From NCBI GenBank assembly GCA_021780095.1, contig JAJXZK010000177.1, forward strand, positions 1 to 28,844: a DNA stretch of 28,844 nt, written 5' to 3'. The stretch comes from Acidobacteriota bacterium (GTDB lineage Bacteria > Acidobacteriota > Terriglobia > Terriglobales > Acidobacteriaceae). Within the stretch, counting starts at the first letter, position 1. The number at the start of each line of letters is the position of its first letter. This document shows positions 15,962 through 24,873 of the stretch, one piece after another. Under the pieces are notes generated by a model. That model worked only from the letters and a program-made list of their open reading frames with translations, was not told the origin of the DNA and did no database searches. A program made the translations under genes and the position numbers.

Positions 15962-17017
15962 CTATGCGGCGGCGTCTTCGTCGGTGGGCAGGCTTTCTGC
16001 ATCGACGATGCGGGCCAGGTGTACGCCAAACCAGCGCTTATCGTCGTACCAGCTTTGTTCAAGAGCATAGCCGCTTGTCTGCAGCATCTCCCCCACTTGT
16101 TCCGGGCTGAATTTATAGCTGTTCTCGGTGTGGATGGATTCTCTGCGCTTGAATCCAAAATTGCGATGGAGCCGTTCGATATGCACCATTTGATCGCATC
16201 GGCTGTCCAGGTGCATTTCGATGCGGCTCTGAGAAGCGTTCCAGATGGCGCGATGATCAAATGCGTTCAGCGCAAAATTTGCTCCCAATTCGCGATTCAA
16301 ACGCGCCAGAATATTTTTATTGAATCCTGCGGTCACGCCCGCGCGATCGTTGTAGGCGGCGAGCAAGGGCGCAACATCTTTTACCATGTCTGTGCCCAAT
16401 AGCAAGGCGTCGCCCGGTTGTAGCTGGGTGCGCAGCCAGCCCAATAGTTCGACTGCATCGTCCGGGTCAAAGTTGCCGATGCTGGAACCGATGTAGAGCG
16501 CCAGTTTGCGGCCCATGGCGGGAAGGTTCAGATCTTTCTCATGGGTAAATTCCGAGCAGATCGGTTGGACTTCAATCTGGGGCAGAGCAGCATGAACATT
16601 CTTCGAAGCCAGTTCCAGCGCAGCTTGCGATACGTCGACGGGAAGATACAAAGTATCGCCCTGGCGAACCATCACGGCGCGCAGCAGGGTGAGAGTTTTG
16701 CTGGCGCTTCCGGCTCCGAGTTCGACAACGCAGAGCGGCTGCTCGATCGATCCGGCTGCCTTGGCCACGATATCAGTCGCATGGCGAGAAAAAATAGACT
16801 GCTCCAGCGAGGTGAGGTAGTACTCGGGGAGGCGGGTGATTTGCTCAAAAAGGCGAGAGCCGGCAGCATCGTAAAACAGCCACGCCGGAAGAGATTTCTG
16901 TTTCGCGGACAGGCCCTCAATGGCAGCCCGAGCCACGCCCAGGCTTTCATTTGACGGTTCGCCGCGGAGAGCGATCGATGGGCTCAAAACGCCATCGAGG
17001 AGGGAAGGAAAGTTCAC
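15962..17017 (-). CDS. egtD: L-histidine N-alpha-methyltransferase EgtD
   Basis: A 351-residue SAM-dependent enzyme that trimethylates histidine to hercynine, the first step of ergothioneine synthesis. Family landmarks are KSLPAWLFYDAAGSRLFEQI, LPEYYLTSLEQSIF, the SAM-binding VVELGAGSASKTLTLL, YLPVDVSQAAL, ALYIGSSIGNFDPDDA (with the histidine-contacting Asn), LLGTDMVKD, AYNDRAGVTAGFNKNIL and ENSYKFSPEQV (with the Glu/Ser substrate contacts). GTG 17017 is the start: GGAGGAG precedes it by 4-5 bases and the GTGA overlaps the egtB stop. A longer open frame upstream reads antiphase through egtB and is not coding. Length is slightly above that of the mycobacterial enzyme. It is last in the operon with egtB. 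Confidence 0.94.
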   Translation of the reverse strand: MNFPSLLDGVLSPSIALRGEPSNESLGVARAAIEGLSAKQKSLPAWLFYDAAGSRLFEQITRLPEYYLTSLEQSIFSRHATDIVAKAAGSIEQPLCVVELGAGSASKTLTLLRAVMVRQGDTLYLPVDVSQAALELASKNVHAALPQIEVQPICSEFTHEKDLNLPAMGRKLALYIGSSIGNFDPDDAVELLGWLRTQLQPGDALLLGTDMVKDVAPLLAAYNDRAGVTAGFNKNILARLNRELGANFALNAFDHRAIWNASQSRIEMHLDSRCDQMVHIERLHRNFGFKRRESIHTENSYKFSPEQVGEMLQTSGYALEQSWYDDKRWFGVHLARIVDAESLPTDEDAAA

Positions 17018-18309
17018 GCAGCTCCTCCATCCGCAGCCAAACGGATGCCGGAGAATTGCCAGCGCGTAGCCGGGGCGAAGAAGTTTCGATAACTGGCGCG
17101 AATGTGAGAGGCGGGTGTCGCTACCGATCCTCCGCGCAAAACAAACTGATTGCACATAAATTTTCCGTTGTATTCGCCGAGCGCGCCGGGGGCAGGTTTG
17201 TATCCGGGATAGGCGACGTAGGGGCTGCGCGTCCATTCCCAAACATCCCCGAAGAGTTGCGCGGGCTGGTGCGGGTCGGATTCGCCTGCCGCGGCTTGTG
17301 GATGCAGCGTTCCAGTTTCGAGCAAATTTCCGGCAACGGGGAAGTTCTGCGCGGCGTGCTCCCATTCAAATTCCGTGGGGAGTCGACAGCCGGCCCAATG
17401 GGCGTAGGCATCGGCCTCGTAATAGCTGAGGTGACAGACCGGGGTCGAGCGCAGGTCGTCGAGCGATTCCTGGCCGTGCAACGTGAATACGTCCCAGCTT
17501 CCGGTAGAGTTCTGCTTCCAGTAGAGAGGAGCCCGCCAGTTCAGGGAATGGATCGTGTCCCATCCGTCGGAAAGCCAGAATTCCGGACGCTGATAACCGC
17601 CGTCTTCCATGAAGCGAAGATATTCCTCGCAGGTTACAGGCTTGGAAGCGAGGCGAAAGGGCTGAAGAAAAACCTGGTGGCGAGAGAATTCATTGTCGAA
17701 GCCGAACCCATGGCCGCGATTGCCGATTTCAACCAGGCCGCCGGAATAGTCCAGCCATTGGTCCGGCTCGGAATCGCCACCGAGCACAGGGCGAGATTCG
17801 GCGTAGACCGGCTGTAAAGGATTAGACCAGAGAGCGTGCTTGATGTCGGTCGCGATCAGCTCCTGGTGCTGCTGTTCGTGATGCATTCCCAATTCGATGC
17901 GGTCGCGTATCTCCGCGGATGCACCTGTGGCCAACAATTGCGCGATGCCGTTTTCAACGTGGCTCCGGTAGGTCTGAATTTGCTGCAGCGAGGGCCGCGA
18001 AAAGGAAGCGCGAAGCTGCTTTTCCGGATGGCTGCCTAGGGATTTGTAATAGCTGTTAAAGAGCCACAGGAAATCCGGATGAAACGGCTTGTAGTCAGCC
18101 AAATATGGACGTAGAACGAACGTCTCAAAGAACCAGGTGGTGTGCGCCAGATGCCATTTCACGGGGCTTGCTTCGGGGCAGGACTGGACCATCATGTCTT
18201 CCGCTGTCAACGGCCGCGCCAGAGCATCGGTCATGTTGCGCACCCCTTGAAAGCGGAGCGCCAAAGAAGGCGAGCTACCTGCTAACGGTGTAACTTCCAG
18301 AATGGCCAC
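17014..18309 (-). CDS. egtB: Ergothioneine biosynthesis sulfoxide synthase EgtB
   Basis: A 431-residue non-haem iron enzyme that joins hercynine to a cysteine-type thiol using oxygen. The N-terminal DinB domain has KWHLAHTTWFFE (with H56 a likely iron ligand) and HHEQQHQEL (H144 and H148); the C-terminal FGE-sulfatase-like domain has RPVTCEEY-type KPVTCEEYLRFMEDGGY, CRLPTEFEWEHAA, LFGDVWEWTRSPY and FVLRGGSVATP. FNSYYKSLG places two tyrosines at 87-88. In the Chloracidobacterium enzyme a tyrosine pair near this position has been linked to use of cysteine as donor, but an NSYY motif may be wider spread, so donor choice stays open. GTG 18309 is preferred: GGAG lies 8 bases upstream and the length fits the family; a longer version would run into the transporter gene. 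Confidence 0.94.
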   Translation of the reverse strand: MAILEVTPLAGSSPSLALRFQGVRNMTDALARPLTAEDMMVQSCPEASPVKWHLAHTTWFFETFVLRPYLADYKPFHPDFLWLFNSYYKSLGSHPEKQLRASFSRPSLQQIQTYRSHVENGIAQLLATGASAEIRDRIELGMHHEQQHQELIATDIKHALWSNPLQPVYAESRPVLGGDSEPDQWLDYSGGLVEIGNRGHGFGFDNEFSRHQVFLQPFRLASKPVTCEEYLRFMEDGGYQRPEFWLSDGWDTIHSLNWRAPLYWKQNSTGSWDVFTLHGQESLDDLRSTPVCHLSYYEADAYAHWAGCRLPTEFEWEHAAQNFPVAGNLLETGTLHPQAAAGESDPHQPAQLFGDVWEWTRSPYVAYPGYKPAPGALGEYNGKFMCNQFVLRGGSVATPASHIRASYRNFFAPATRWQFSGIRLAADGGAA

Positions 18310-18331
18310 GCGATCGACTCCTATGTGTGCG

Positions 18332-19051
18332 CTAAAAGCTAGGATGCACGCTGAGCAGCCGGGCAAGAGTGTATGCCACGCCCGCAGCCAGGCCGCCAAT
18401 TAAAACAGTTTGTAACGCCGACTTCATCGTGCCGCCGCCGGTTAAACGCCCTTTGACGGCGCCGAAAAAGAAGAGCGCAATTAGAGTGATGACGACGGAA
18501 GCGCGCAATGCGGAGGAGGCATGCACCATAACCATATAAGGAAGCAAGGGAATAAATCCGCCGGCTATATAGGAGAAAGCGATGACGGCGGCGCTTTGGC
18601 GGGCTCTGTGGCTGGCCGGCTTTTCCAGGCCGAGTTCAAACCGCATCATAAAGTCGACCCAGGCTTTTGGATTGCGCTTCAACGCCGACAAGACGGAATC
18701 GCTCTCGGTGCGTTCGACCCCATACTCCTCGAAAATCTGGTAGATCTCTTCTTCCTCGTCGCGGGTGCGCTCGACGATTTCTGTTTCTTCGCGACGGCGT
18801 TCGCTGGCGTAATGTTCCACGTCGCTGCGGGCCGCGAGATAGCCACCCAATCCCATGGCGATGGATCCGGCTGCGATTTCCGCAAGGCCTGCCAACACAA
18901 CGATGTGCGACGATCCGACCGCGCCGGAAAGCCCGGCCGCCAGGGCGAAGGGGACGGTCAAGCCGTCGGACATGCCAATGACGACATCGCGCACCAGCTC
19001 CGTGGATTCGAAATGGTCTTCTACGTGATCAGAATTCGCTACATCATGCAT
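18332..19051 (-). CDS. VIT1/CCC1-family (DUF125) membrane transporter
   Basis: A 239-residue membrane protein of the vacuolar iron transporter family, which moves ferrous iron or manganese. The first helix carries the conserved VIGMSDGLTVPFALAAGL, followed by AGLAEIAAGSIAMGLGGYLAARS, a charged cytoplasmic segment rich in Glu (HYASERRREETEIVERTRDEEEEI) that forms the metal-binding region in relatives, then SAAVIAFSYIAGGFIPLLPY and two more helices. Five transmembrane segments are seen, the normal number. The stop is 22 bases before the egtB start, so it probably heads an operon with egtB and egtD. An iron-handling transporter next to an iron-dependent sulfoxide synthase is a reasonable functional link but is inferred from position only. 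Confidence 0.88.
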   Translation of the reverse strand: MHDVANSDHVEDHFESTELVRDVVIGMSDGLTVPFALAAGLSGAVGSSHIVVLAGLAEIAAGSIAMGLGGYLAARSDVEHYASERRREETEIVERTRDEEEEIYQIFEEYGVERTESDSVLSALKRNPKAWVDFMMRFELGLEKPASHRARQSAAVIAFSYIAGGFIPLLPYMVMVHASSALRASVVITLIALFFFGAVKGRLTGGGTMKSALQTVLIGGLAAGVAYTLARLLSVHPSF

Positions 19052-19115
19052 TCGGCGCAGTGTACCTCATTGGGATGAACATTCGTCGCCAGCCAAGCGA
19101 CGCAGCCGGCTGAAT

Positions 19116-19388
<273 letters not shown>

Positions 19389-21077
19389 CTAAATCTTCGC
19401 GATGCGTTGCGTTGCCGGATCGAGCGGGGTGGGGTTGGCAACGCCGCGACGACCGCGAAAGCGACTGATCAGTTGATTCGGCAGACTGGACTGGGTGAAC
19501 TGCAGGACTGCCCAGGCGGAGAGCAGCCATACGGTGGTGCCGCAGGCTAGTTGCAGCAGATCGCGGGGGAAGGTGCCAGAGCGCGGCAACAGATGCACCA
19601 CACCAAACAAGACTCCGAAGGAGACAATCGCCGCCGCCAGGGATTTAGCCATTTCGGCGAATTCCAATCCGCCAAACGGAACCAGGCTCTTGCGGTGCAA
19701 CAGGTAAGCCAGACCCAAAGTTTGCACGAGGATGCCGCAGTCAGAGGCAATGGCCAAACCCACCACCCCCATGTGGTGGAAGAGGAACCGATAGATAGGG
19801 ATGGATGCGGCGGTGATGAGTGTACTGGCGGCCATGGGAGTGAAGGTATCGCCGGCGGCATAAAACGCGCGCGCGTAAATGGCTTGAGCGGACCAGAAAC
19901 AGAGCGATCCGGCAAACAGCGTGAAGTAAAGCGCGATGGAGCCGACATCCCGGTGGTGCAGTGAGCCGCCGCGCAGCACCAGATCGACGGCGGGGTAGGC
20001 CATGCCAATCATCCAGCCGGAAAGCAGGAAGGCGAAGGCATAGATGCGGGTGACGATGCGATTGACGGAGGAGGCAAACTCACGATGACGGCCCTGGCCA
20101 ATCAACGCAGCGAAAAACGGCATCGACGCGGCGCCTGCTGCCTGGCCGAGGATTGCCATGGGCGTGGTGAAGAGCGTCTTGGCGTAGTTGAGTTTGGCAA
20201 TGTCGCCGCGACCGCCGGAAGCAAAATAGTTCAGGATCCAGGTGTCGGCGGAAACCAGGGAGACGCCAATCATCAACGGGATGGACATGCGTACCCAGTC
20301 GCGCAGGCCAGGGTGGGACCAGTCGAGGGAGAAGCGCAGCCGCAGCCCGATACGATGCGCGGCGTAGTAGTTCAACAGCAGGGGTCCGCAGATTGCGCCG
20401 ACTAAAGCGCCGACGGCGAGCGAGGAAACGCCGAGCGCTTTGTGCAGCAGAATTCCGCCGAGGATGATGCCAAGGCTGTAGATGAGCGGCGTGACCGCCT
20501 GCCAGGCAAACTGCTTTCGCACCAGCAATACGGCGCTGAGAACTCCGCCGGCGAAGAAGCAAAGCTGCGCGGGCAGCACAATGCGGGTCATGTGCACGCA
20601 TAGGGCGGCAGTTTCCGCGTCGAACTTGTGCAGGAAGATGCTGATGTAGAGCGGCGCGAAAATTTCGCCCAGGAGGATGGCCGTACCCAGAACGAGCAGC
20701 ATGGTGCTGAGGATGACGGAAAGCGTCTGCTCTCCCTCGTGTTCCCGACCCTGTTCCCGATAGCGGCTGAGGATGGTGATGAACGTGATCGAGGCGGTGC
20801 CGCCTGCCAGCAGATAGGTGAGCATGTCGGGCAGTTGAAATGCGGCCGTATAGGCATCAGTGAGCGAGCCTGCGCCGAACAGGAACGCGATCACCTTGAT
20901 GCGCACTAATCCAATGACGCGCGACAGCAGGGTGGAGACCATGAGCAGCAACATGGCCGAAAAGGCTGTGTGCTCATGGGAGAGGCGCAACCAGCCGGGA
21001 CGGCGGAGGGATGGTTTGGGGCGGGAATCTGCGGCAGTCTTGATGGGTTCGGGATTCAGTTGTGTGTCCTCTGCCAT
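19389..21077 (-). CDS. murJ: Lipid II flippase MurJ (MviN family)
   Basis: A 562-residue polytopic protein that flips lipid II across the inner membrane for peptidoglycan synthesis. It has the MurJ opening LLMVSTLLSRVIGLVRIKVIAFLFGAGSLTDAYTAAFQLPDML, here quoted as segments: LLSRVIGLVR, FGAGSLTDAY and LPDMLTYLLA. Further on are RIVLPAQLCFFAGGVLSAVL, YSLGIILGG, GLRDWVRMSIPLMIGVSL, YAKTLFTTPMAILGQAAGAA and FYAAGDTFTPMAASTLITA. About 14 hydrophobic segments are present, as expected. ATG 21077 (MAEDTQLN) is chosen; the frame stays open upstream to 21284 but that part lacks protein character. The ribosome-binding site is weak (AGAGAA). Confidence 0.93.
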   Translation of the reverse strand: MAEDTQLNPEPIKTAADSRPKPSLRRPGWLRLSHEHTAFSAMLLLMVSTLLSRVIGLVRIKVIAFLFGAGSLTDAYTAAFQLPDMLTYLLAGGTASITFITILSRYREQGREHEGEQTLSVILSTMLLVLGTAILLGEIFAPLYISIFLHKFDAETAALCVHMTRIVLPAQLCFFAGGVLSAVLLVRKQFAWQAVTPLIYSLGIILGGILLHKALGVSSLAVGALVGAICGPLLLNYYAAHRIGLRLRFSLDWSHPGLRDWVRMSIPLMIGVSLVSADTWILNYFASGGRGDIAKLNYAKTLFTTPMAILGQAAGAASMPFFAALIGQGRHREFASSVNRIVTRIYAFAFLLSGWMIGMAYPAVDLVLRGGSLHHRDVGSIALYFTLFAGSLCFWSAQAIYARAFYAAGDTFTPMAASTLITAASIPIYRFLFHHMGVVGLAIASDCGILVQTLGLAYLLHRKSLVPFGGLEFAEMAKSLAAAIVSFGVLFGVVHLLPRSGTFPRDLLQLACGTTVWLLSAWAVLQFTQSSLPNQLISRFRGRRGVANPTPLDPATQRIAKI

Positions 21078-21416
21078 GGATTCTCTAGGTGCGATTCCTT
21101 CGATTCTATCGTTGTGCGAATGGATCTCGGTTAGCGAAACGCAGGGGTGTCTGTGACGCGGCACGGACAGCAGATCACCAAAGTGCGTTGGCGGACACGC
21201 TGTCGCGACCGGAATCACAGCCACCACGAAACAACGGGAGTCTCCTCCATAGTATGCAGACAAAGCGTGGCAAACGACGCGCATTTTTACCAGGCGACTT
21301 GGCCGGCGTCATAGCGAAGGAATCTGCCAACCACCAGACAACGAAAGCTGAAGATACGCGGCCGCAGAAGAAGGCTGTAGTCTCGAAGTTGTTCGCTTGT
21401 GAAGGAGCTTTTTCGA
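21078..21416. other. Divergent intergenic region, murJ / tnaA
   Basis: A stretch of 339 bases between murJ (minus) and tnaA (plus). It must hold both promoters, but no pair of boxes with good spacing was found. There is no TnaC-like leader peptide: the only short frame near tnaA (ATG 21252) runs into the gene out of phase and contains no tryptophan. No hairpin terminator or repeat was seen. Confidence 0.4.
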
Positions 21417-22793
21417 ATGTCGACAAAAACCATCATCGAACCCTTCCGCATCAAAAGTGTTGAACCCATCCGCTGGACCACGCGCGAGCAGCGAGAACAC
21501 CTGCTGCGTGCTGCCCACTACAATCTGTTTCTGGTGCGGGCCGATGATGTGCTGATCGACCTGCTGACCGACTCCGGCACTGGGGCCATGTCGACCCATC
21601 AATGGGCGGCGGTGATGGAGGGCGATGAAAGCTATGCGGGCAGCCGAAGTTTCGATCGCTTTAAGGCGTCGGTGCAGGATATTTTCGGCTACACGCATGT
21701 GATCCCGACGCACCAGGGACGAGCGGCAGAGAGGATTCTGTTCCACGTGATGTGCAAGAAAGGGGATGTGGTGCCGAACAATACCCACTTCGACACCACG
21801 CGTGCGAATGTGGAATTTGTGGGAGCGGAGGCTGTGGACCTGCTGCTGCCGGAGGCGCGAAAACCCGAGGCGCGGCTGCCGTTCAAGGGCAATATGGATG
21901 TGGCGGCATTGGAAGAGTTGATTGCGCGAGTGGGGCGCACGCGGATTCCGCTGGTGATGCTGACGGTGACGAACAATTCCGGTGGGGGGCAGCCGGTGTC
22001 GATGGAAAATGCCAAGGCTGTTTCGGCAGTGTGTCACAAGCATGGGATTCCGCTCTATTTCGATGCCTGTCGCTTCGCCGAGAATGCGTACTTCATCCAG
22101 CTGCGCGAGCCTGGCTTCGCATCGAAGACGCCGAAGCAAATTGCGCAGGAAATGTTTGCGCTGGGCGACGGCTGCACCATGTCCGCAAAGAAAGATGGCA
22201 TGGCGAACATCGGCGGATTTCTTTGCACGAACGATGACATTCTGGCGCGGCAGGAGCAGGATTTATTGATTCTGACCGAGGGGTATCCGACGTACGGCGG
22301 TCTGGCGGGGCGCGACCTGGAAGCGATTGCGGTGGGATTGCAGGAGGCGCTGGAGCAGGATTACCTGCGCTATCGCATCGCGTCGACGGCGTACCTGGGC
22401 GATCACATCAGCGAACAGGGTGTGCCGATTGTGCAGCCGCCTGGCGGTCACGCAATTTACCTGGATGCAAAAGCATTTCTGCCGCATATTCCCGTGGATC
22501 AGTTTCCGGGCGTGGCAATGGCGGCGGAGTTGTATTTGGAAGGCGGCATTCGATCCGTTGAAATTGGCAGCCTGATGTTTGCGGGAGCCGCGCAGATGGA
22601 ACTGGTGCGGCTGGCGATTCCGCGGCGCGTCTACACCCAAAGCCACATCGATTATGTGGTGGAAGTGATTTTGAGAGTGTGGGAGAAGCGCAGCCAGATT
22701 CGCGGCATGCGGCTGACGTATGAGGCGCCGTTCCTGCGCCACTTTACCGCGCACCTGGAGCCGGTGAGCGAAAGCGCGGCAGCGACGGCGTGA
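21417..22793 (+). CDS. tnaA: Tryptophanase (tryptophan indole-lyase)
   Basis: A 458-residue PLP enzyme that splits tryptophan into indole, pyruvate and ammonia. It matches the family throughout: EPFRIKSVEPIRWTTREQRE, LIDLLTDSGTGAMS, GDESYAGSRSF, FGYTHVIPTHQGRAAE, NNSGGGQPVS, DACRFAENAYFI, the PLP-lysine motif MSAKKDGM (K259), EGYPTYGGLAGRDLE and RLAIPRRVYTQSHIDYV. Two residues separate tryptophanase from tyrosine phenol-lyase: Asp in HFDTTR (D126, equivalent to E. coli D137; the lyase has Thr) and His in FLRHFTAHL (the lyase has Phe). Both support tryptophanase. AAGGAG precedes ATG 21417 at 9 bases. No tnaB permease or tnaC leader is adjacent, so its regulation differs from the enteric operon. 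Confidence 0.95.
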   Translation: MSTKTIIEPFRIKSVEPIRWTTREQREHLLRAAHYNLFLVRADDVLIDLLTDSGTGAMSTHQWAAVMEGDESYAGSRSFDRFKASVQDIFGYTHVIPTHQGRAAERILFHVMCKKGDVVPNNTHFDTTRANVEFVGAEAVDLLLPEARKPEARLPFKGNMDVAALEELIARVGRTRIPLVMLTVTNNSGGGQPVSMENAKAVSAVCHKHGIPLYFDACRFAENAYFIQLREPGFASKTPKQIAQEMFALGDGCTMSAKKDGMANIGGFLCTNDDILARQEQDLLILTEGYPTYGGLAGRDLEAIAVGLQEALEQDYLRYRIASTAYLGDHISEQGVPIVQPPGGHAIYLDAKAFLPHIPVDQFPGVAMAAELYLEGGIRSVEIGSLMFAGAAQMELVRLAIPRRVYTQSHIDYVVEVILRVWEKRSQIRGMRLTYEAPFLRHFTAHLEPVSESAAATA

Positions 22794-22811
22794 GGAGCGG
22801 CGCGCAGTAAA

Positions 22812-23249
22812 TTAAGCACCCGGGCCGATTGCGACAACAAAATATTGCGCGGGGACGTTCCCGACATTCTTGATGCCGTGCTGCTGATTGGAGGCGCAGA
22901 AGCCGACTCCGCCGGGGCCAATGGTTTGACTGTGGCCATTCACTGTCACCTGAAGGGTACCGACGCGCACCAGAAACAATTCAGTATGCAGATGGTGATG
23001 CGGCGGATGGGGCATGGCTCCGGGGGGCAAGGTGGTTTCGTGAAGCTCCAGCATTTCTCCGGTTGGCAATTTACCTTGCAGCACGGGGCGCGACTCCCCG
23101 CCGCCCGCGGAGCGGTGGACAGGCAGTTTGTCGAAGGGGAATACCTGGGAGTTGGAAAGCGTTTCCGTGGATTCACTCTGCAGCGGGAACGCACTCAACA
23201 GCGCGGCTGCGGGAAATAAGGCGCACAGGTCACGACGGGAAATTTCCAT
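22812..23249 (-). CDS. Exported cupin-domain protein
   Basis: A 145-residue protein. It starts with MEISRRDLCALFPAAALLSAF, a signal with a twin-arginine motif (SRRDL), suggesting Tat export of a folded metal-binding protein. The cupin barrel has motif 1 as HPPHHHLHTELFLVRVG (histidines 81-88 and E90) and motif 2 around GFCASNQQHGIKNVG (H124), so a metal site of His/His/Glu/His type is likely. The substrate is unknown; single-domain cupins of this kind include dioxygenases, isomerases and binding proteins. The start at 23249 is preferred since a longer version would bury the signal. It converges on tnaA with an 18-base gap. Confidence 0.82.
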   Translation of the reverse strand: MEISRRDLCALFPAAALLSAFPLQSESTETLSNSQVFPFDKLPVHRSAGGGESRPVLQGKLPTGEMLELHETTLPPGAMPHPPHHHLHTELFLVRVGTLQVTVNGHSQTIGPGGVGFCASNQQHGIKNVGNVPAQYFVVAIGPGA

Positions 23250-23469
23250 CGCCGTATGGTACCAAATCGGCGCGCGAAGGAAAGCGGAGTTGTGGCAGTG
23301 GGTCAGTTTGCGAAAACCCGACACCACAGAAAAGGGCTTTGACAGTCTGATGAGCGAATCGATCGATCCAGAATTGCTCCCGGCTTTGCGGACAAGGCAG
23401 AAGTTCGTTAATAAGAAGGGCGTTGATCAGGATCCATTCTCCAATAGCTTGACTTGAGCTCCGAATCCT

Positions 23470-24636
23470 TTATCTTCTGCCGTTCCAATTTCCATTTTCG
23501 TCAAAGTTGAGTGACTGCGGAAGCCCGCATGCGTTCCATATAAGGTCGAATAACGGTCTGAGTATCTGGCTGGCTGGTATCGCGAGATCCTCAACCACTA
23601 CCTCAGGCAATATGAGACTATCCGAATCGATCGGAAACCCCGGTTGGTCTCCCCACGTATTGCGAACGCCCATGTATAGCCCGCGAGTCGTGAGTAGAGT
23701 TAAAGCCACAACCACCGGCGCATTAGCGCCAATCTCTTGGAGCAACTGCAGGCATCGCGACAGATACTGCAGGATGTACTGCTCGTAAGTAACGCTTGGA
23801 ATAACCATCCTATCTTGGTATTCATTGGCGAGAATTCGACCTTGTACTATCTCCAAAGTGCCATTTCGATAAATCTGCGTATAGCTCGGGCATGGTTGTT
23901 GCGATCCGAACACCAGCACGCCGTTGAGATTCAATCTGCGATCCCAAACAGTTGTGCCCATTGGCGGAATCGCGGCAGTGTTTTCGTATATGGGAAGCAA
24001 ATCAAACTGCGTAGCACTCGCGAATGGTTCGAGAGGTATGCAATGGAGAACAACTTTTGGCGAGTTCATAAATGGGATTGGGGTCTGATTATTGGAGAGA
24101 GCGATAATTCGGTCCGTTCGAAACGCTCTAATACGCTCCGTGGCGGTGTTCGACAACGTGAAGGCCGCGCGTAGTTCGTTTACATCAAGTGCATACTTGC
24201 CAGCAGAATTCCTCCCGTAGAACCTGTCGTACTGTTGAAACACCACTCGGTGGGGACCATTCCAGCTCCTTTCAATTCGCAAGACTACGGCTCGTTGACC
24301 GGTCGCCGTGGTCACGGTCTTGATTGCATATCTAATCCGCGGGCTTAGGCCAGCAGCGAGAATGCTGTCTAAACGACGAATCTCTAAATCCAAATCCGGT
24401 GCCCGCACACCAGCGAGTTGCGTTGGCAGGCCGCCACTCTCTTCCATCCCGAATAGCAAATCTCCGCCGCCGGAATTCGCGAAGGATGACGCGTCCGCAA
24501 GAAATTCTTTCTTGTCTGCATCGCTGTTGCCGGGAAGGGCTAGCTTATATTCGATTGTCCGAGATTCTGTGACCCCATTTGTGATGAGAGCTGTAAGGTC
24601 TGCCTCGGCTATCTCGTTTAGTACTTTGGGTATCAT
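23470..24636 (-). CDS. AlbA_2-domain (Schlafen-like) protein, probably acquired
   Basis: A 388-residue protein. Residues about 20-150 form an AlbA_2 domain, the putative DNA- or RNA-binding module formerly annotated as a divergent AAA-4 ATPase: ESRTIEYKLALPG, KKEFLADASSFANSGGGDLLFGMEE, RIRYAIKTV and VVLRIERSWNGPHRV with the FYGRNSAGKYAL end. The remaining 230 residues are unlike anything I recognise and may be a sensor or effector. Related proteins appear as regulators and in anti-phage or mobile contexts. Base composition is visibly lower in GC than the neighbours and codon use includes rarer codons such as ATA and AGA, signs of transfer. AAAGGAG precedes the ATG by about 10 bases. The frame is intact and no mobility gene is adjacent. 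Confidence 0.8.
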   Translation of the reverse strand: MIPKVLNEIAEADLTALITNGVTESRTIEYKLALPGNSDADKKEFLADASSFANSGGGDLLFGMEESGGLPTQLAGVRAPDLDLEIRRLDSILAAGLSPRIRYAIKTVTTATGQRAVVLRIERSWNGPHRVVFQQYDRFYGRNSAGKYALDVNELRAAFTLSNTATERIRAFRTDRIIALSNNQTPIPFMNSPKVVLHCIPLEPFASATQFDLLPIYENTAAIPPMGTTVWDRRLNLNGVLVFGSQQPCPSYTQIYRNGTLEIVQGRILANEYQDRMVIPSVTYEQYILQYLSRCLQLLQEIGANAPVVVALTLLTTRGLYMGVRNTWGDQPGFPIDSDSLILPEVVVEDLAIPASQILRPLFDLIWNACGLPQSLNFDENGNWNGRR

Positions 24637-24873
24637 CGGCGGTTGGCTCCTTTGGACAGGGCAATGCCAGCATTCTATAGGTGGCCTACTGACCTCGCAG
24701 GAGGTAAGGCTCCGCTAGTGCAGGAGATAAGCATTCAATCAGGTGGTGAGTGCAGACAGCCGATTGATGATGATAAGTTGGCTTGTGGGAAGCGGCGCAG
24801 TGATTTCCGGGATAGCGGCATCGGTGGGAAGAGGACCATTCGCGGAGTTGTGGGCTGGTAGGGTGCGCAGCGC

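Noticed and set aside
17018..17365. Upstream extension of the egtD frame
   Set aside because: It runs through egtB in another phase, is Arg/Ser-rich and unlike the family; GTG 17017 has a perfect ribosome-binding site and overlaps the egtB stop.
16951..17817. 288-codon plus-strand frame opposite egtB
   Set aside because: egtB on the other strand has full family motifs, and this frame has no recognisable domain or ribosome-binding site.
21252..21463. Possible TnaC-like leader before tnaA
   Set aside because: The frame contains no tryptophan, does not stop before tnaA, and lacks the terminal proline pattern.
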